Assembly (NCBI GenBank): GCA_964036155.1
Contig: OZ038423.1
Location: forward strand, 26,427,249-26,491,248
DNA from: Diploscapter coronatus
Lineage: Eukaryota; Nematoda; Chromadorea; Rhabditida; Rhabditidae
Reading direction: 5' to 3'
Length of the DNA: 64,000 nucleotides
A model generated the notes under the pieces. That model made no database searches. It was not told the DNA's origin and saw nothing but the letters and a program-made list of their open reading frames with translations. Of the stretch, positions 1 through 11,562 are shown one piece after another (the stretch's first letter is position 1; each line of letters opens with the position of its first letter). The position numbers and the translations under genes were made by a program.

Positions 1-2554
1 AGCGACCCCGCGCCAAAGGCTGCGGGCAGGGTGTAATTACCTTTGTTTTATAACAGAGATCATTTAATTTCAGCATGTCCTATGTTTGAATTGCACGAAG
101 ATTTCAAACAGGGATCAAAATAGAATGACTCCTCTGGCCGCCTAACTCGTTGATAAATTACCGTATGTCGTATAATAAGCTACAAATTCACTCATAAATG
201 TCGACGAATCTTTGGAGATGCTAGGAAACTACGAGTTGGGCCGTTTTCGGAGAGTTTCAGCGAAAAATTTCACTTACAAAATGAAACTATCAAATATGTA
301 TTTCCGGTTACTTGACGTTTAAACTTAACCTTTTAGAAATTGTATCACCTTAAATGACATATCTTAGTCTGAATGCCATGTCATAAGTATGCTTTGCATC
401 TTAATTAAAAATCAAAAGATTAGCTAAAAGTTAAAATGTATATTAAAATTTATATATTTGTGCTTAAATACACTATTTTCAAATGTGGGATGGAATTCTG
501 AACTCTTCACCTTCAAAATAAACAATTGTTTGGCGCTTCGGGGAATTTCCCGGTTTTAATCGGTCTGAATATGCCGTATTTAGGCCTGCAGAATATCGAA
601 TTTCTCCAATTCATTCATTCACAAATTAATTCCTCTGCGTCTCTCTCAATGACTAATGATTAAGGATAAAGAGATCAAAACACTAATCAAATGAATTTCA
701 GTTGACTGAGAATCAGCCGGTCATTCTCATTCTCATTATGGACAAACTCTCTACATGTTTAACCTCCTCCTTCTACTGTGATTAAGGATAGGAACTCTGC
801 TAGTATTTTTGGTGGATTTCTTCCGTTGAAATCACTCACGTTGGGATAATCCACTGTGTGTCTGACTCCTCCTGTGTTGAAGGATAAGAATTCTAACCAG
901 TCTGTTCTCTAGATTTCGAAGTCATTCATTCATCTCTTCCCTCTCGTTCCTGATTATCCGAAACATTCTCACGCATCTCGCGTTTGCAAACGGGAATCTA
1001 CGAGAGAAAAATCGGGGCGCAAATTCATTGACAATTTGTTGCGTAAACTCTGGATGATGTTTACTTTTTTCGAATTGTTCTTTTCATTTATTTAAATTTA
1101 TAAATGGTATTTCTATTTCTCCAAAAATTTTTAGATGTGTTAAGGAAGAAATCTTCAAATTGCCCTCAATCATTTTCGCGTGGGAGAGAAAATGTTTGGT
1201 TTAGAGGGAAAATGATGGCCAAGATCGAAAATATTTACGTTATACTGATCATCTTTTGTTCTCATACTGTCAAAACTCAGACAGTATTTATTTATTTACT
1301 CAAAATGATTTCGATTTGGTCAGAATGTTTGATTTTCGAACTTTCGTCGATTATTCTCGGGGTGAACTCTCATTTGTACTGTATTTTGAATTCTCATCAT
1401 TTTAAATTTCTGTGATTCTAAAATTCTCCAATTTTCTTCAATTTTCCTGGTCCTCCCGAACATTTAGACATTTAGGGGTGGGGATATTAAAATTGCAAAT
1501 TGTGTCCAGAACTAGTAATATTGCAAATGGTTGTGCATCCGTTTTCATATTAGCAACACATATTGAAAATTCTGAACCCTTATTCTACGAGACCATTTTG
1601 ATCCTGTGCAAATACACATCAGATTTTATTTCCTTAAGATTTAAAATCTGTTTAAAATTGAATTTAAAAATTTTTCTAATTCGATAATAACAGTCAAGTA
1701 ATTTTCGCGAAGTGCGCGTTTCCGAAAAATTGCGCCTCTACATTTTCCTGCTGCTGTTTCCTCTGGGCGATCTTTCGGCCGCTTCCGATTCGAATTAGGC
1801 ACCCCGATGACCGTAGTCCTTAACAATAGCCTGCGCATCTAGGCCCATCAACGCTGTGCCGTATCCGGTTTATCTTAGAATTTAACCTATCTTTCAACAC
1901 TACAGCTTTTTTCGTGGTAGAGTGATGCGAAAATTTCTTAAATTGGAAGTATTGGGAGAAATTTTGGACGTGGGCCAAACTTGCCAGTAATTCTTTGCGG
2001 TCGCCTCTTTCTTTGCCGATGTTTAATTTGATTATTGATAATCGGCGCCATAAAATTGGCCCGTGCGGAAACTTCGGCGGAAGGACAATTCTCAATCTAT
2101 TTATCGAATGTACACTCTTCGCTCGCTCCGTATATTATATTTCATTCATGATTTACAACTTACAGCTTATTTACAAGTTCGTTAAATTGCCTAAACTTGA
2201 TTCATCTTGTGCGTTAATTTGTTTACTCGTTAAATTTGACAAACGCTTGTTAATTTTGTAGTCATATTTAAAACATAGTATGCTCTTAGTTGAAAGCACA
2301 TCGTCATTGTTCCGTTTATTTGATCTACCTACATAAAAACCTCGCAGGAAGTGTTAATTTTTCGCCGGTGCGCGTTTTTTCTCGGTTAAATCAAATGATA
2401 TTGCACGACGATTTCCTGCAGTGGAAGTCTATTTCTCTTAGCGCTACGGTTCTCGCTCGTAGTAGAAATCGTAAATCAAGTCGATTCCCTTAACCGACGC
2501 TGCAGAACATTTAGTCTTTAATTTTTCAATATATCGATTTTCAGATCCACTAAA
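1..2554. other. intergenic region, no gene supported
   Basis: Open frames here are short and lack a convincing protein character or a consistent set of splice sites. The last part (about 2,290-2,554) leads into the four-TM gene that starts at 2,555. A TTTTCAG lies at 2,538-2,544, about 10 nt before that start codon, and could be its trans-splice acceptor. I see no RNA gene. Confidence 0.5.
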
Positions 2555-3554
2555 ATGGGCGATCAAATTTATGGCGACACGATAATTCACGCCCTACCGC
2601 ACGGTAGTCATAAGACGCGGAAGATATCTTGGTACTTTTCAAAGAAGGTATACTTCTATCTACCATTGGATACCACTTGTTTACCACTCTAGGACCCACC
2701 AGAAGTGAACCAGATTTTCGACGATTCTATTATGGAGCCATCCACGTCAAATGAGACGGAAAGGAAGCTACCATTGGTGTGTTACCATTTCGATAGCGCT
2801 GCCAATTTTTTATGGTTGCAGAAAGACATTGATGTTTACGAGAAAGAAAATCGATTTTGTTACGGTTACCTATCACCGACCTATGTGGCTAACGCTATTA
2901 TCATCGCGTTAATTCAGGAGATAACTCTGGGTGAGTGAAACTAGGATAATTTGATAATTGATTCACATTAGTAAAATAACATCACCTTTCACGTTCAACT
3001 AGCAATTCTATACTTTAGACCTTATGATTCATCATATGAAGATTTAAAATTAACCTTAACTTAATACTTTTCACTACCTAATACCAAAGTTTACGAAATT
3101 GAGTTAAAGTAGGTTTAATTAGCCATTTTCAGGCTTAATATTAGCGATTCGAGTCGAAAATGACTGGTGGATGCATCCTCAACTCGTCGTGCTGATATTC
3201 TGCCGACTTCTTCAATACATTCCGGCATTTCTAGCCCTATTGGGCAATTACATTCATCGGGCCTCGCTCCTGATTCCCTTCATGATGTCCCAGATTTCTC
3301 TGGGCTCATACGCCGATCTCCAGACCTACATGCAGATTATCAGCAGGTTCCAGAAATCCAACCCAGATTCCATTTTACTGATCACCCCTCTGCTTTACAT
3401 GGTCTTACCAATATTGTTGTATGCTATGCTTCTAGTGCTATTCATCTATGTGATGTATGAAATCATTAGGTACGCTAACATAGCGAATGTTAAAGAGAGC
3501 AATGGTGACATGAGAAGAAACACCGATACGCAGATAGAGTCGTTAATAGTTTAA
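2555..3554 (+). CDS. four-transmembrane nematode protein, family uncertain
   Basis: Three exons join cleanly (2555-2647, 2693-2930, 3133-3554) to give 250 residues with GT-AG introns of 45 and 202 nt. The start follows a TTTTCAG acceptor by about 10 nt. About 80 residues of soluble N-terminus precede four hydrophobic segments: around YVANAIIIALIQEITLGLIL, LVVLIFCRLLQYIPAFLALL, ASLLIPFMMSQISLG and a long last one around MVLPILLYAMLLVLFIYVMY. The arrangement (a CYG motif just before the first helix, then four helices, with a PF-x-x-x-Q motif in the third) recalls the nematode four-TM proteins grouped with LAPTM-like or DUF7027 sequences. That family placement is an inference from layout, not a firm match. 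The C-terminal tail is short and polar. The role is unknown; it is presumably an endomembrane or plasma-membrane protein. Confidence 0.75.
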
Positions 3555-3964
3555 TTTTAAGCGTTCGTAACGTGCTCTAACACAAGCTCTGTGATTCAGA
3601 GCATAAAATATGGAGAACAGCCTGTTAACACTATTTTATTGTTCGCTCTCTATAATGCTAGTGAACGTGTATCAATGAGTTGTTAAAATTGCGCATATTA
3701 GATCTCTATGAATCATATTTAACCGTGCAAATACCGTACTTTATTATGACGCGTCAGCTTTTGTTGAAGCTTTTTCTTACCAACTTTTTAAACTGTATAC
3801 TATCGATCTCCCCCAAACCAGATTCTTTACCGTAGCCAATTGTTTGGCAAAATGTTCAATATATTTACACGTCGGGTTGAAAAATCAATAAATCATTGAG
3901 ATTTCGCAATTTTATTTAAACAAAAAATATCTACAACAGTTTTAAATTTCGAGGTTTTTGTAGC
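3555..3964. other. convergent 3' intergenic region
   Basis: This 410-nt gap lies between the ends of the four-TM gene (+) and the saposin-like gene (-). AATAAA-like signals occur near 3,890. Nothing else is recognisable. Confidence 0.5.
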
Positions 3965-4642
3965 TTATGCGACGGGATTTGAGGCTCTCATCCGTTGCTT
4001 TCGGACTTTGTCCATCATTGCCATTCTGACTGCAGCCAGTTTCGATATTTCGGCTTCTTGCTGCAAGATGATTGGGTAATCAAGTCTTTAATTACTCTAA
4101 TTATCAAACGTTAAGTACATTAATCTTGGCATCAGGTGTTCTGGTGGGGAGCGTCGAGCAGGCGTGGATGTCGTAGCAAGTTTGCGATGGTCGCTTTCCG
4201 GCCTTCATGTCATTGTAGATCTAAATCGGGTAATTAAGGGATAATTGAGCGATAATTGGAGAAGGTAATTAGCTAATTACCGTAGCGATGTTGTCGTTGA
4301 CTATGGCGAGGCAGTTCTTGCCGGCATCGGGTCCGTCGCGTCTCTCTATCTGATGACACTCTTGGATCAGCTGGTTCTGGAGTGCTTGCTGAAGGAATGC
4401 ACTTGTTCTAATCCGATTTCTCGAGAGAACAGCGGGGTAAATACCTGACTAGTGACGTTGTGGATTCTCCTCTCGGCCTCTCCGACGATCTCATGGCAGA
4501 TCGTGCAGTTGTTGGGAGTGGGTCGGAAGGTTTGCTGAAGTCGATTGAAGTTAAATCGCGTTAAAGCGACGTTAAATTAAAAGTTGCATACCCCATAAAC
4601 GCATGAAATAAGGACGGCGGCGAAAACGACGTACTTGAGCAT
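3965..4642 (-). CDS. secreted saposin-like (SPP/caenopore-type) protein
   Basis: Reading the minus strand, a signal peptide (MLKYVVFAAVLISCVYG) is followed by a single saposin-B fold with six cysteines in the expected order: NNCTIC, then QEC about 29 residues on, then KNC, and finally QTC and HAC. An N-glycosylation site (NVT) sits in the first half. The exons join as signal peptide, first cysteine pair, central pair, last pair and a basic/Met-rich tail (ending RMRASNPVA), all with short GT-AG introns. Saposin-like proteins of nematodes bind or disrupt lipid membranes, and many are gut-expressed and act on ingested bacteria; that role is known of the family and is inferred here. The tail of about 30 residues after the sixth cysteine is longer than in a minimal SPP. 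Start chosen at the only ATG giving a signal peptide. Confidence 0.85.
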
Positions 4643-5375
4643 AGTGTCTTCTTGTTTGTGAGTCTGTCTCAACTAATCGCACTGATAAACTCTGAGCCTT
4701 TTATAAGGAGGCGGTAATCTGGAAGCGGGGTGCATCCTTTGGAAGGAGACAATCCATACTGGTTCTGATGTTATATCTTCAAAAACGAAGTATTGTGCAA
4801 AATAAGGAGAATGAAAGGACTTGGAAACTTTGATAATGCGAAAAGAGCGCTGTAAACGAGGAGACAGGCGTCTGATAAGATGAGTGACGCATTTTGCAGC
4901 GCAAGTAATAACGAAACGATAAAACATCGAGTCGATGAAATTCGGCTCTCAGACTCTCTTATCAAAAAGCATTGCAGGGTTTGATCTATAGACTGTTTTT
5001 GCGCCTCTAAGCTTCTTTCTTAAAGCATAACTCTCCTTGTGTTATAGCCTTTTGAGGAGAAGTTCCTTTGTGTCCCAAATTCTAGTTAGAAAGGAAGGGA
5101 GGATTACTTACTATCAGGCCTCTTATCATAATCAGTCAGCCCTTGGCTTCGGGCCGAAACAGAGTGAATAGATCACGAACCCGGAAAAACAAAGTACTTG
5201 ATCTTATTTCCTTAAATTTCACGTCAGGATCCAAATTAGCTTTCTTTTATTATGACAAAGTTGAACGCTTCATACATAATATCAAAAGTTCCCAAGGTCG
5301 GGATGAACCAAAGATAAAGTCAGAGAATGTGAAAGTACGCGGTAAGTTATTAACTTCAAGAAAGTTGAACTAAAT
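4643..5375. other. intergenic region
   Basis: This is the upstream region of the saposin-like gene. It runs to the TTAA-flanked foldback element that starts at 5,376. The short open frames have no splice or protein support. Confidence 0.45.
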
Positions 5376-7395
5376 TTAAGAGTGAATGTCAGCAAAAACC
5401 AAAGTCTTAGCAAAGGGGTGTTTCCAACCGTCCGTCGACTTGGCTGATTTTCGCATATATTGTTCAGTTTTTTACGCTGATTCTTGTGGTGCTATCCGTT
5501 TTTCATAAAAATGATCGTATGCAGGATTACGGTAGCTTAAAGTTTTGACAGATCCGACCTCGGGAAAAAATTCATAACTTTCTTATTTGTGGACTAAATC
5601 GAACGAGGTTTTCAGCATTGAATAGCCCATGAAAAACTCTACAAATAATGTAACTACGACCACCTGCTGCGATCAACAGCTTCCCGCCAAAAAATTAATT
5701 TCCGAAAAAGTGACCCTGGCTGACTGCAGTTTTTAGTTTTTTTACCCAAACTAGAGTCCGATACCCAAGCTGGAAATTGGCTTATTTTATAGAGAATTAA
5801 ATTTTACATTTGAATATGTAAAAATTTTCAAAAAAAAGGGTATTCGAAACCACGAAAAATGCGTCTGAACGCGTAAAATCGGGTGATTATTTCATGGTGT
5901 TAACTTTGACCCCCCACAACTTTCTTATTTCTGAACCAAATTGAATGATTATTTTTTGTTTTATAGATCTCGGTGAGGAGAATATGGCAAAAATAAAAAG
6001 AAAATTTTTAGAAATTAATTTTGGCGGGAATAAATTATCCGAAGTTACACTATATACCCGTACTGTGTTTACGCGTAAATGACGTTGGAAAAATTCTTCC
6101 TTTTAGTATGTTGTGTAGATTGACATGGTGAACAACTTTCGTTCCAAGACTTACCTCGGATTCATTATCGTTAGAGCTCCAGAATTTTTTGAAGTGCGAC
6201 GGCTAAATTCAGCATAATGCCTTTATAATACAAATTTTCAAAAATTCATATCTCCCTGTGTGTGCACATTCTAGAATAAGTTCTGGAACAAAAGTTGATC
6301 AACTTGAAGAGCTCTACAAGATTCTATTAAAAACTCCAACGTTAACTCAAATTACATTTGTAAACACAGTACGGGTATATAGTGTAACTTCGGGTAATTT
6401 TTTTCCGCTAAAATTAACTTCTAAAAATTTTCTTTATATTTTTACCATATTCTCCTCGACAAGATCTGCAAAATAAAAAAATAATCATTCAATTTGGTTC
6501 AGAAATAAGAAAGTTATGGTGTGTCAAAGTTGACACTATGCAATAATCACCCTGATTTTACGCGTTCAGACGCATTTTTCGTGGTTTCGAATACCCTTTT
6601 TTTTGAAAATTTTTACATATTCAAATGTAAAATTTAATTCTCTACAAAATAAGCCAATTTCCAGCTTGGGTATCGGACCCTAATTTGGGTAAAAAATTGA
6701 AAAACTGAGACGAGGTAGGATCACATTTTCGATATTTTTTTCGAACTTTTAAATTTTGGCGGGAAGTTGTTGATCGTAGCAGGTGGTTGTAGTTACATTA
6801 TTTGTAGAGTTTTTCGTGGGCTATTCAATACTAAAAACCCCGTTCGATTTGGTCCACAAATAAGAGGGTTATAGGGGATCAAATTTTGACATCCAATATA
6901 AGAATTCACTGGTTTTACGCATTTTTCGTGGTTTCGAATACCCTTTTTTTCAAAAATTTTTACATATTCAAATGCAGAATTAAATTCTCTACAAAATAAG
7001 CCAATTTCCAGCTTGGGTATCGGACTCTAGTTTGGGTAAAAAAATTAAAAACTGCAGTCAGCCAGGGTCACTTTTTCGGAAATTAATTTTTTGGCGGGAA
7101 GCTGTTGATCGCAGCAGGTGGTCGTAGTTACATTATTTGTAGAGTTTTTCATGGGCTATTCAATGCTGAAAACCTCGTTCGATTTAGTCCACAAATAAGA
7201 AAGTTATGAATTTTTTCCCGAGGTCGGATCTGTCAAAACTTTAAGCTACCGTAATCCTGCATACGATCATTTTTATGAAAAACGGATAGCACCACAAGAA
7301 TCAGCGTAAAAAACTGAACAATATATGTGAAAATCAGCCAAATCGACGGACCCCTGGAAACACCGACTTTGGTCCTTACTGACATTTACTCTTAA
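5376..7395. mobile_element. large foldback transposable element with TTAA ends
   Basis: The outer ends are TTAA-GAGTGAATGTCAG on the left (5,376-5,392) and its near reverse complement CTGACATTTACTC-TTAA on the right. Most of the left half returns as inverted sequence in the right half. For example, the segment with CCACAAGAATCAGCGTAAAA near 7,290 mirrors 5,480, and the segment containing AGCTTGGGTATCGGA occurs at 6,663 and 7,010 and mirrored near 5,760. The centre (about 6,070-6,370) is also palindromic around an ACGGGTATATAGTGTAAC block. There is no transposase. The TTAA target and long inverted arms suggest a non-autonomous element moved by a TTAA-specific (piggyBac-like) transposase; that class is an inference. 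A shorter relative lies at 19,839-20,337. Confidence 0.85.
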
Positions 7396-8922
7396 GCTTA
7401 AATTATTTTGTTAGTTTTCCAAAATTGATCTAAGATTTATGGTAAATAAATATTTCCATGATATTTTCAGGGATAATAGAACTAAATATCAACTGAATGA
7501 ATAGCTAAATGCTGAATAGAAATACGCAACGAAAATGATGCGAAAAAGACAATGAATAGAGGAATTGTGAAATCTCCAAACTTTCTACGTCATCAAAATC
7601 TATTAGACTTTTGCAAAACACGTTTATATATTAGGCATGATATCCCATATGTCCTATCTATAGCCTAAATCTTGGTGCATCATACAATATTGATATATTT
7701 TAATTTTGGATGCCTTGTAGTGTACAATGCTTATTAACTTTACATCTAGTCTAGGATCATAAATTTTAGTATATATTGTGTTTTACTTTCATATTTTATG
7801 CTTGTTACTATATCGTTTTGAAAATATCTAGTGCGAAATTTCAAAATATGGGAACTTTTCAATTTCCTTTGAAAAGTTCACCCGATCCGTGTGACTTCAA
7901 AACTTTAATATATTTCATATTTCGAAGCTTCTAGTATTTTTTTTCATTTCGAACCGCAAGATATTCCCGTGATCATGTTGTTTTTCTAATTCTCATAAAA
8001 TTGTATTTCAGTTTTCGAAAATCCATTTTCATATGTGCGCTTTGTGTAGATATTTCATAATTCATAAATTCTAGTTGAGTTTAATGTTCTTTATCTTTGC
8101 ATTAATTTTTGACTTATTTATTACCTATATTTCTCCAGTTTTCACCTGCAGCAGAAATGTTTTCTCCTATCCATGGGGTTTTTATCATTGACATTTTCTT
8201 TTAAACACCGTAGTTTCCAAGGTAACTCTTACTGCCTTCGAATAGGTTTGAAGGCGGGCAGGGTTAAAGAGATAATAAAACTTCGCCAGAGATAGCCAAT
8301 TTATTAGGATTCTGGATTCTTCAAATAATCCCAACTTTCTCTATAATACCTTATTTTATACCCTATCAAATTATTCTCCAAAATTTTACATATTATATTT
8401 CTTCATTTAGATATTTAGATCTTAGTATATTTTATAGACTATTTTAAAATTTTAGATGTATTTTTAAGGAAAGTACAGCAATCCTTCTATTTAGTTTAGA
8501 AGAAAGCTAATATCTTATGGCCCAGTCCTATAACTGGCAGAACGCTACCGATAATCTGCTTCCCTTTCAAGACTTCTTATGGCAGTTGCAGTCGGATAAG
8601 CCTCAGGAGATCTATTTTCGGAACGGTTGGGGACTTAAACCTTAAAATTGTTACTGTATTTAAAAGAAAATTTATCATCGACTTCCTTAAATTTCAATTT
8701 CTTCTTGAAGCAGAAGTTTAAGGTTAGGAGCAAGCTTGTTGGTGGACCGAAAAATTTGCGATCTGATATGCAATTAAAAGTCCCAATTCGAATGATTTTT
8801 CAAAAATCCGATCGATCCCAAAACTAAAATCGTATCAAACTCAGTTCAAAACTTCGTTAAACCACATTAAAACGATAAATAAGTCGTTCTTACACAAAAT
8901 TAGATGGGTTTTGATTGAATTT
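7396..8922. other. intergenic region
   Basis: AT-rich sequence between the foldback element and the multi-TM gene. I found no frame with convincing coding character. It may contain the promoter of the gene starting at 8,923. Confidence 0.45.
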
Positions 8923-11421
8923 ATGCGAAAACTGAGAAAGGTCCAATTTTCAGACCACCCCCAAGACGTCATTCTGATAGCGATCACAGCGATTCTTCTA
9001 CTACTCCATGCAATTTCCATATTCTTCGCTCATCCAGGAATCACTCGATGCTTCGCCATCATAATTTTCTGGCCTCCAGCATTAAATTTGCCGATTCGAC
9101 TAGTCAAGTTATTCATCTTATCGCAGCCATATCCAGATACAAAATGGTTATTTTTATACCTTTCAAAAATCTCGTCTACCATCTTAAAATCCAGAAAAAC
9201 TAACTTTACTTTTTCCGAATGGTCAATTTTCTGCTAATTTGATTCTCAGCTCAACCCGATAAATTCATTACCCTAACACACTACAGACTTGAGTATCACA
9301 AAAACACCTAATTTGCTAAAATGCGACCAATTTACTGGGATTAAAAAACACAAGTCAGACTATTAGCAGTTAAATTTTAATAATTCAGGCTATTTTTCGT
9401 CTACACTTTTGAATATACTCTACACTACATATTCTTCGCGATGTATTTGGGTAGCTTTGTTACATATCTACTGATGAAACTTCGATACACTGCTTCCGGA
9501 GAAAAACCGGGCCAAAGTTCGGGGTAGTTGAATACCAAATAATTAGGCCCTAATTTGAATAGTTTAGGCACTTTCACGCTCCAGTCTGGATGTTTTGTAT
9601 ATTGTTGTCTATTCTGCATTTCAATGGCAATTATCGTCTATATTTCTTCCCATTTTACTTATTCATGTTCTACATCACATTAACTACGATCTCCTGTCTG
9701 TTGTTGATTATTTCAGTAAGTTTCTCTAATTAGCAGAAACATTAAATTAACCAAACCATCTTACGACAATTATGCGCGCTCTTTAGATCCTAATTGTGCA
9801 ATGCACAAATGCTTCGAAACATCGTCGATCATTACTTTGGTTGTTGCCTTTTTTCATCTTGTCTTGCCCTGCTGCGGTGTATCTTTGTGTCATGACTGTC
9901 ATGGACATGCTCTATTTCCGGTTTAAGTTCTATGGAGATGACTATCCAATAGGTAAGAAATCAAATTTCGACTTCAAAATTAAAAAAAAACCTGGATTCC
10001 ATCCAATCCTGTAATAAATACAAATACAAATGAAACATTAAAAAATCGGACTTCCACGATTTGCAGCTACAAACTAAAGATAAGTCCTTTCAGCGTACAC
10101 CCAGATGGCATTTTACCGGCCTTTGGCCTTTATGTTGAATCCCGTCTTTGTAATCGCAGCGCTATTGCTAACTTTGCCAGAGTCTAGGTAAACAAGTCTC
10201 GGGTGTCTTTTTAAAAATACAATGAGCCTTATCAGGATGTGTCTTCCCAAACTTTGCGGCCAAAATGATGAAGTCTTCGGTGAAGTCGGCCTTTCTAGTA
10301 AGGCCCAGGTCGTGAATGCCTCTGTGAAGTCTAGCACTCCGCCCCCATCCAACCCAGTAAAATCCAGTCCTCCCCCGTCGAAATCTGAAAACGCCCTGAA
10401 CCCTCGGAATTCTCCTAGGTAAGCGTCTAAATATATTGCATCATCCATGAATTCCCCTAGATTGTCCCCTATTCATGCGGCGAAAGTTTCACCGCTCACC
10501 TCGAGCGTCGTGGCAACACCCAGGGCTCCGCCCCGTAGTGATGAGGAAAACGATGCTCCCAGGCAACCGCATTTAAGGCAATTCAACATGAACCTAGACG
10601 AGACGGAAACAATCATCGCAAATGCTCCAGGTCTTTACACATCAATCACTTGACTTTGCATTGTTGGTGAGGCCTAATTTTGTCGCTTTAGCAATGCCAA
10701 CCACCATATCTCCGCAGTCAAGCCCACCAAGGATCTCACCTCCGACAGTTATTGTGAATTCCGGGGTAAACTCGACGCCGAACACAGCAAGAGTCGCTGA
10801 TGAAGGGGAGAATCGAGAAGGAAAACCCACCCCGGCTAGGTTCCACATTAGGTTGGAGCCAATCAGTCGGCCTGCGACCAGACAAAGAAGAGATGTTGAG
10901 CCGGTATGATTCGGTAGTTTAGTTCTTTGTCTTATTCATTGACTAGTTATAGAGAACGTTATAAGTTTTCATCATGATCCATAATAAAGCTTATCGAATT
11001 TCAAAGGGTTCTTGAAGAAAGGTGAAGTTCCGGTGATTTGTGATAAGTTCTAATAGTGGAGTTCAAAAATGAGTCTAGTGAAGTACAGGTGCGAAATGGT
11101 GCATTCCAGGTCAAAGCGGGCAATCTTGGTTCTTTGAATCCTATGTTGTATCCGGGCGCCACCTCATCTGATACGAACAAGACCGTGATACGAGGTGAAT
11201 TACACCGATTGGACCCCATGATATACCCTGGAGCTGCAAAGGAAATCCCGATACTGGAAACGTAAGAAAATGAAAAATCGGAAGAAAAGTAGTATTTCAG
11301 CAGCTCTCCTCGATCTGAGCGAGGCTCAAGTCCCGCTCTATCAAGCCCACCTGCCACGACCGTAGCTAGTCCGGTACCACCCGCAATGGACAGCACCGTC
11401 TCCGTACCTCATGTCAAATAA
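8923..11421 (+). CDS. multi-pass membrane protein with Pro/Ser-rich cytoplasmic tail, unknown family
   Basis: Exons read in one direction build a polytopic N-terminal half. It has hydrophobic stretches around VILIAITAILLLLHAISIFF, FVYTFEYTLHYIFFAMYLG, MFCILLSILHF, FYITLTTISCLLLIISILI, LLWLLPFFILSCPAAVYLC and MLNPVFVIAALLLTLP. About 250 residues rich in Pro, Ser and Thr follow (for example STPPPSNPVKSSPPPSK and PQSSPPRISPPTVIVNSG). The last exon ends in VPPAMDSTVSVPHVK with the stop at 11,419-11,421. First exon 8923-9146, second from 9,389; the joins 9146/9389 and 9787 onward keep phase. The exon 9,389 join to the 9,580s exon needs a GTTCGG donor, and the phase at the intron before the 11,050s exon was not resolved, so the tail model is provisional. 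I do not recognise the family; a receptor- or channel-like role is only a guess. Confidence 0.55.
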
Positions 11422-11562
11422 TCATCCTTTCATTTCATTTCTCATCTCTCCCATTATTCGTTGCTTGTGTCATAGTCGTCGAATTTGAATAAACCATTTG
11501 AGTGAATTATTCGTGTTCATTTGACGAGAAGGAGTCATTTTCCAACATCGCAGTGATCTACA

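Noticed and set aside
1104..1687. Two adjoining plus-strand frames of about 100 codons
   Set aside because: Composition is Phe/Leu/Lys-rich as expected of AT-rich noncoding DNA, with no ATG context, splice signals or recognisable motif.
6258..6476. Open frame of 72 codons inside the foldback element as a possible transposase fragment
   Set aside because: It spans the palindromic centre, is short, and lacks any transposase motif.
9425..9619. Minus-strand frame of 64 codons (ending SRYVTKLPKYIAKNM) that looks protein-like
   Set aside because: The plus strand here gives an in-phase membrane-spanning exon (FVYTFEYTLHYIFFAMYLG) joining the multi-TM gene, so the minus frame is its shadow.
10113..10848. 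Minus-strand Gly/Asp-rich frames that resemble a repeat protein
   Set aside because: They are the reverse complement of the Pro/Ser-rich tail exons, whose splice sites support the plus strand.
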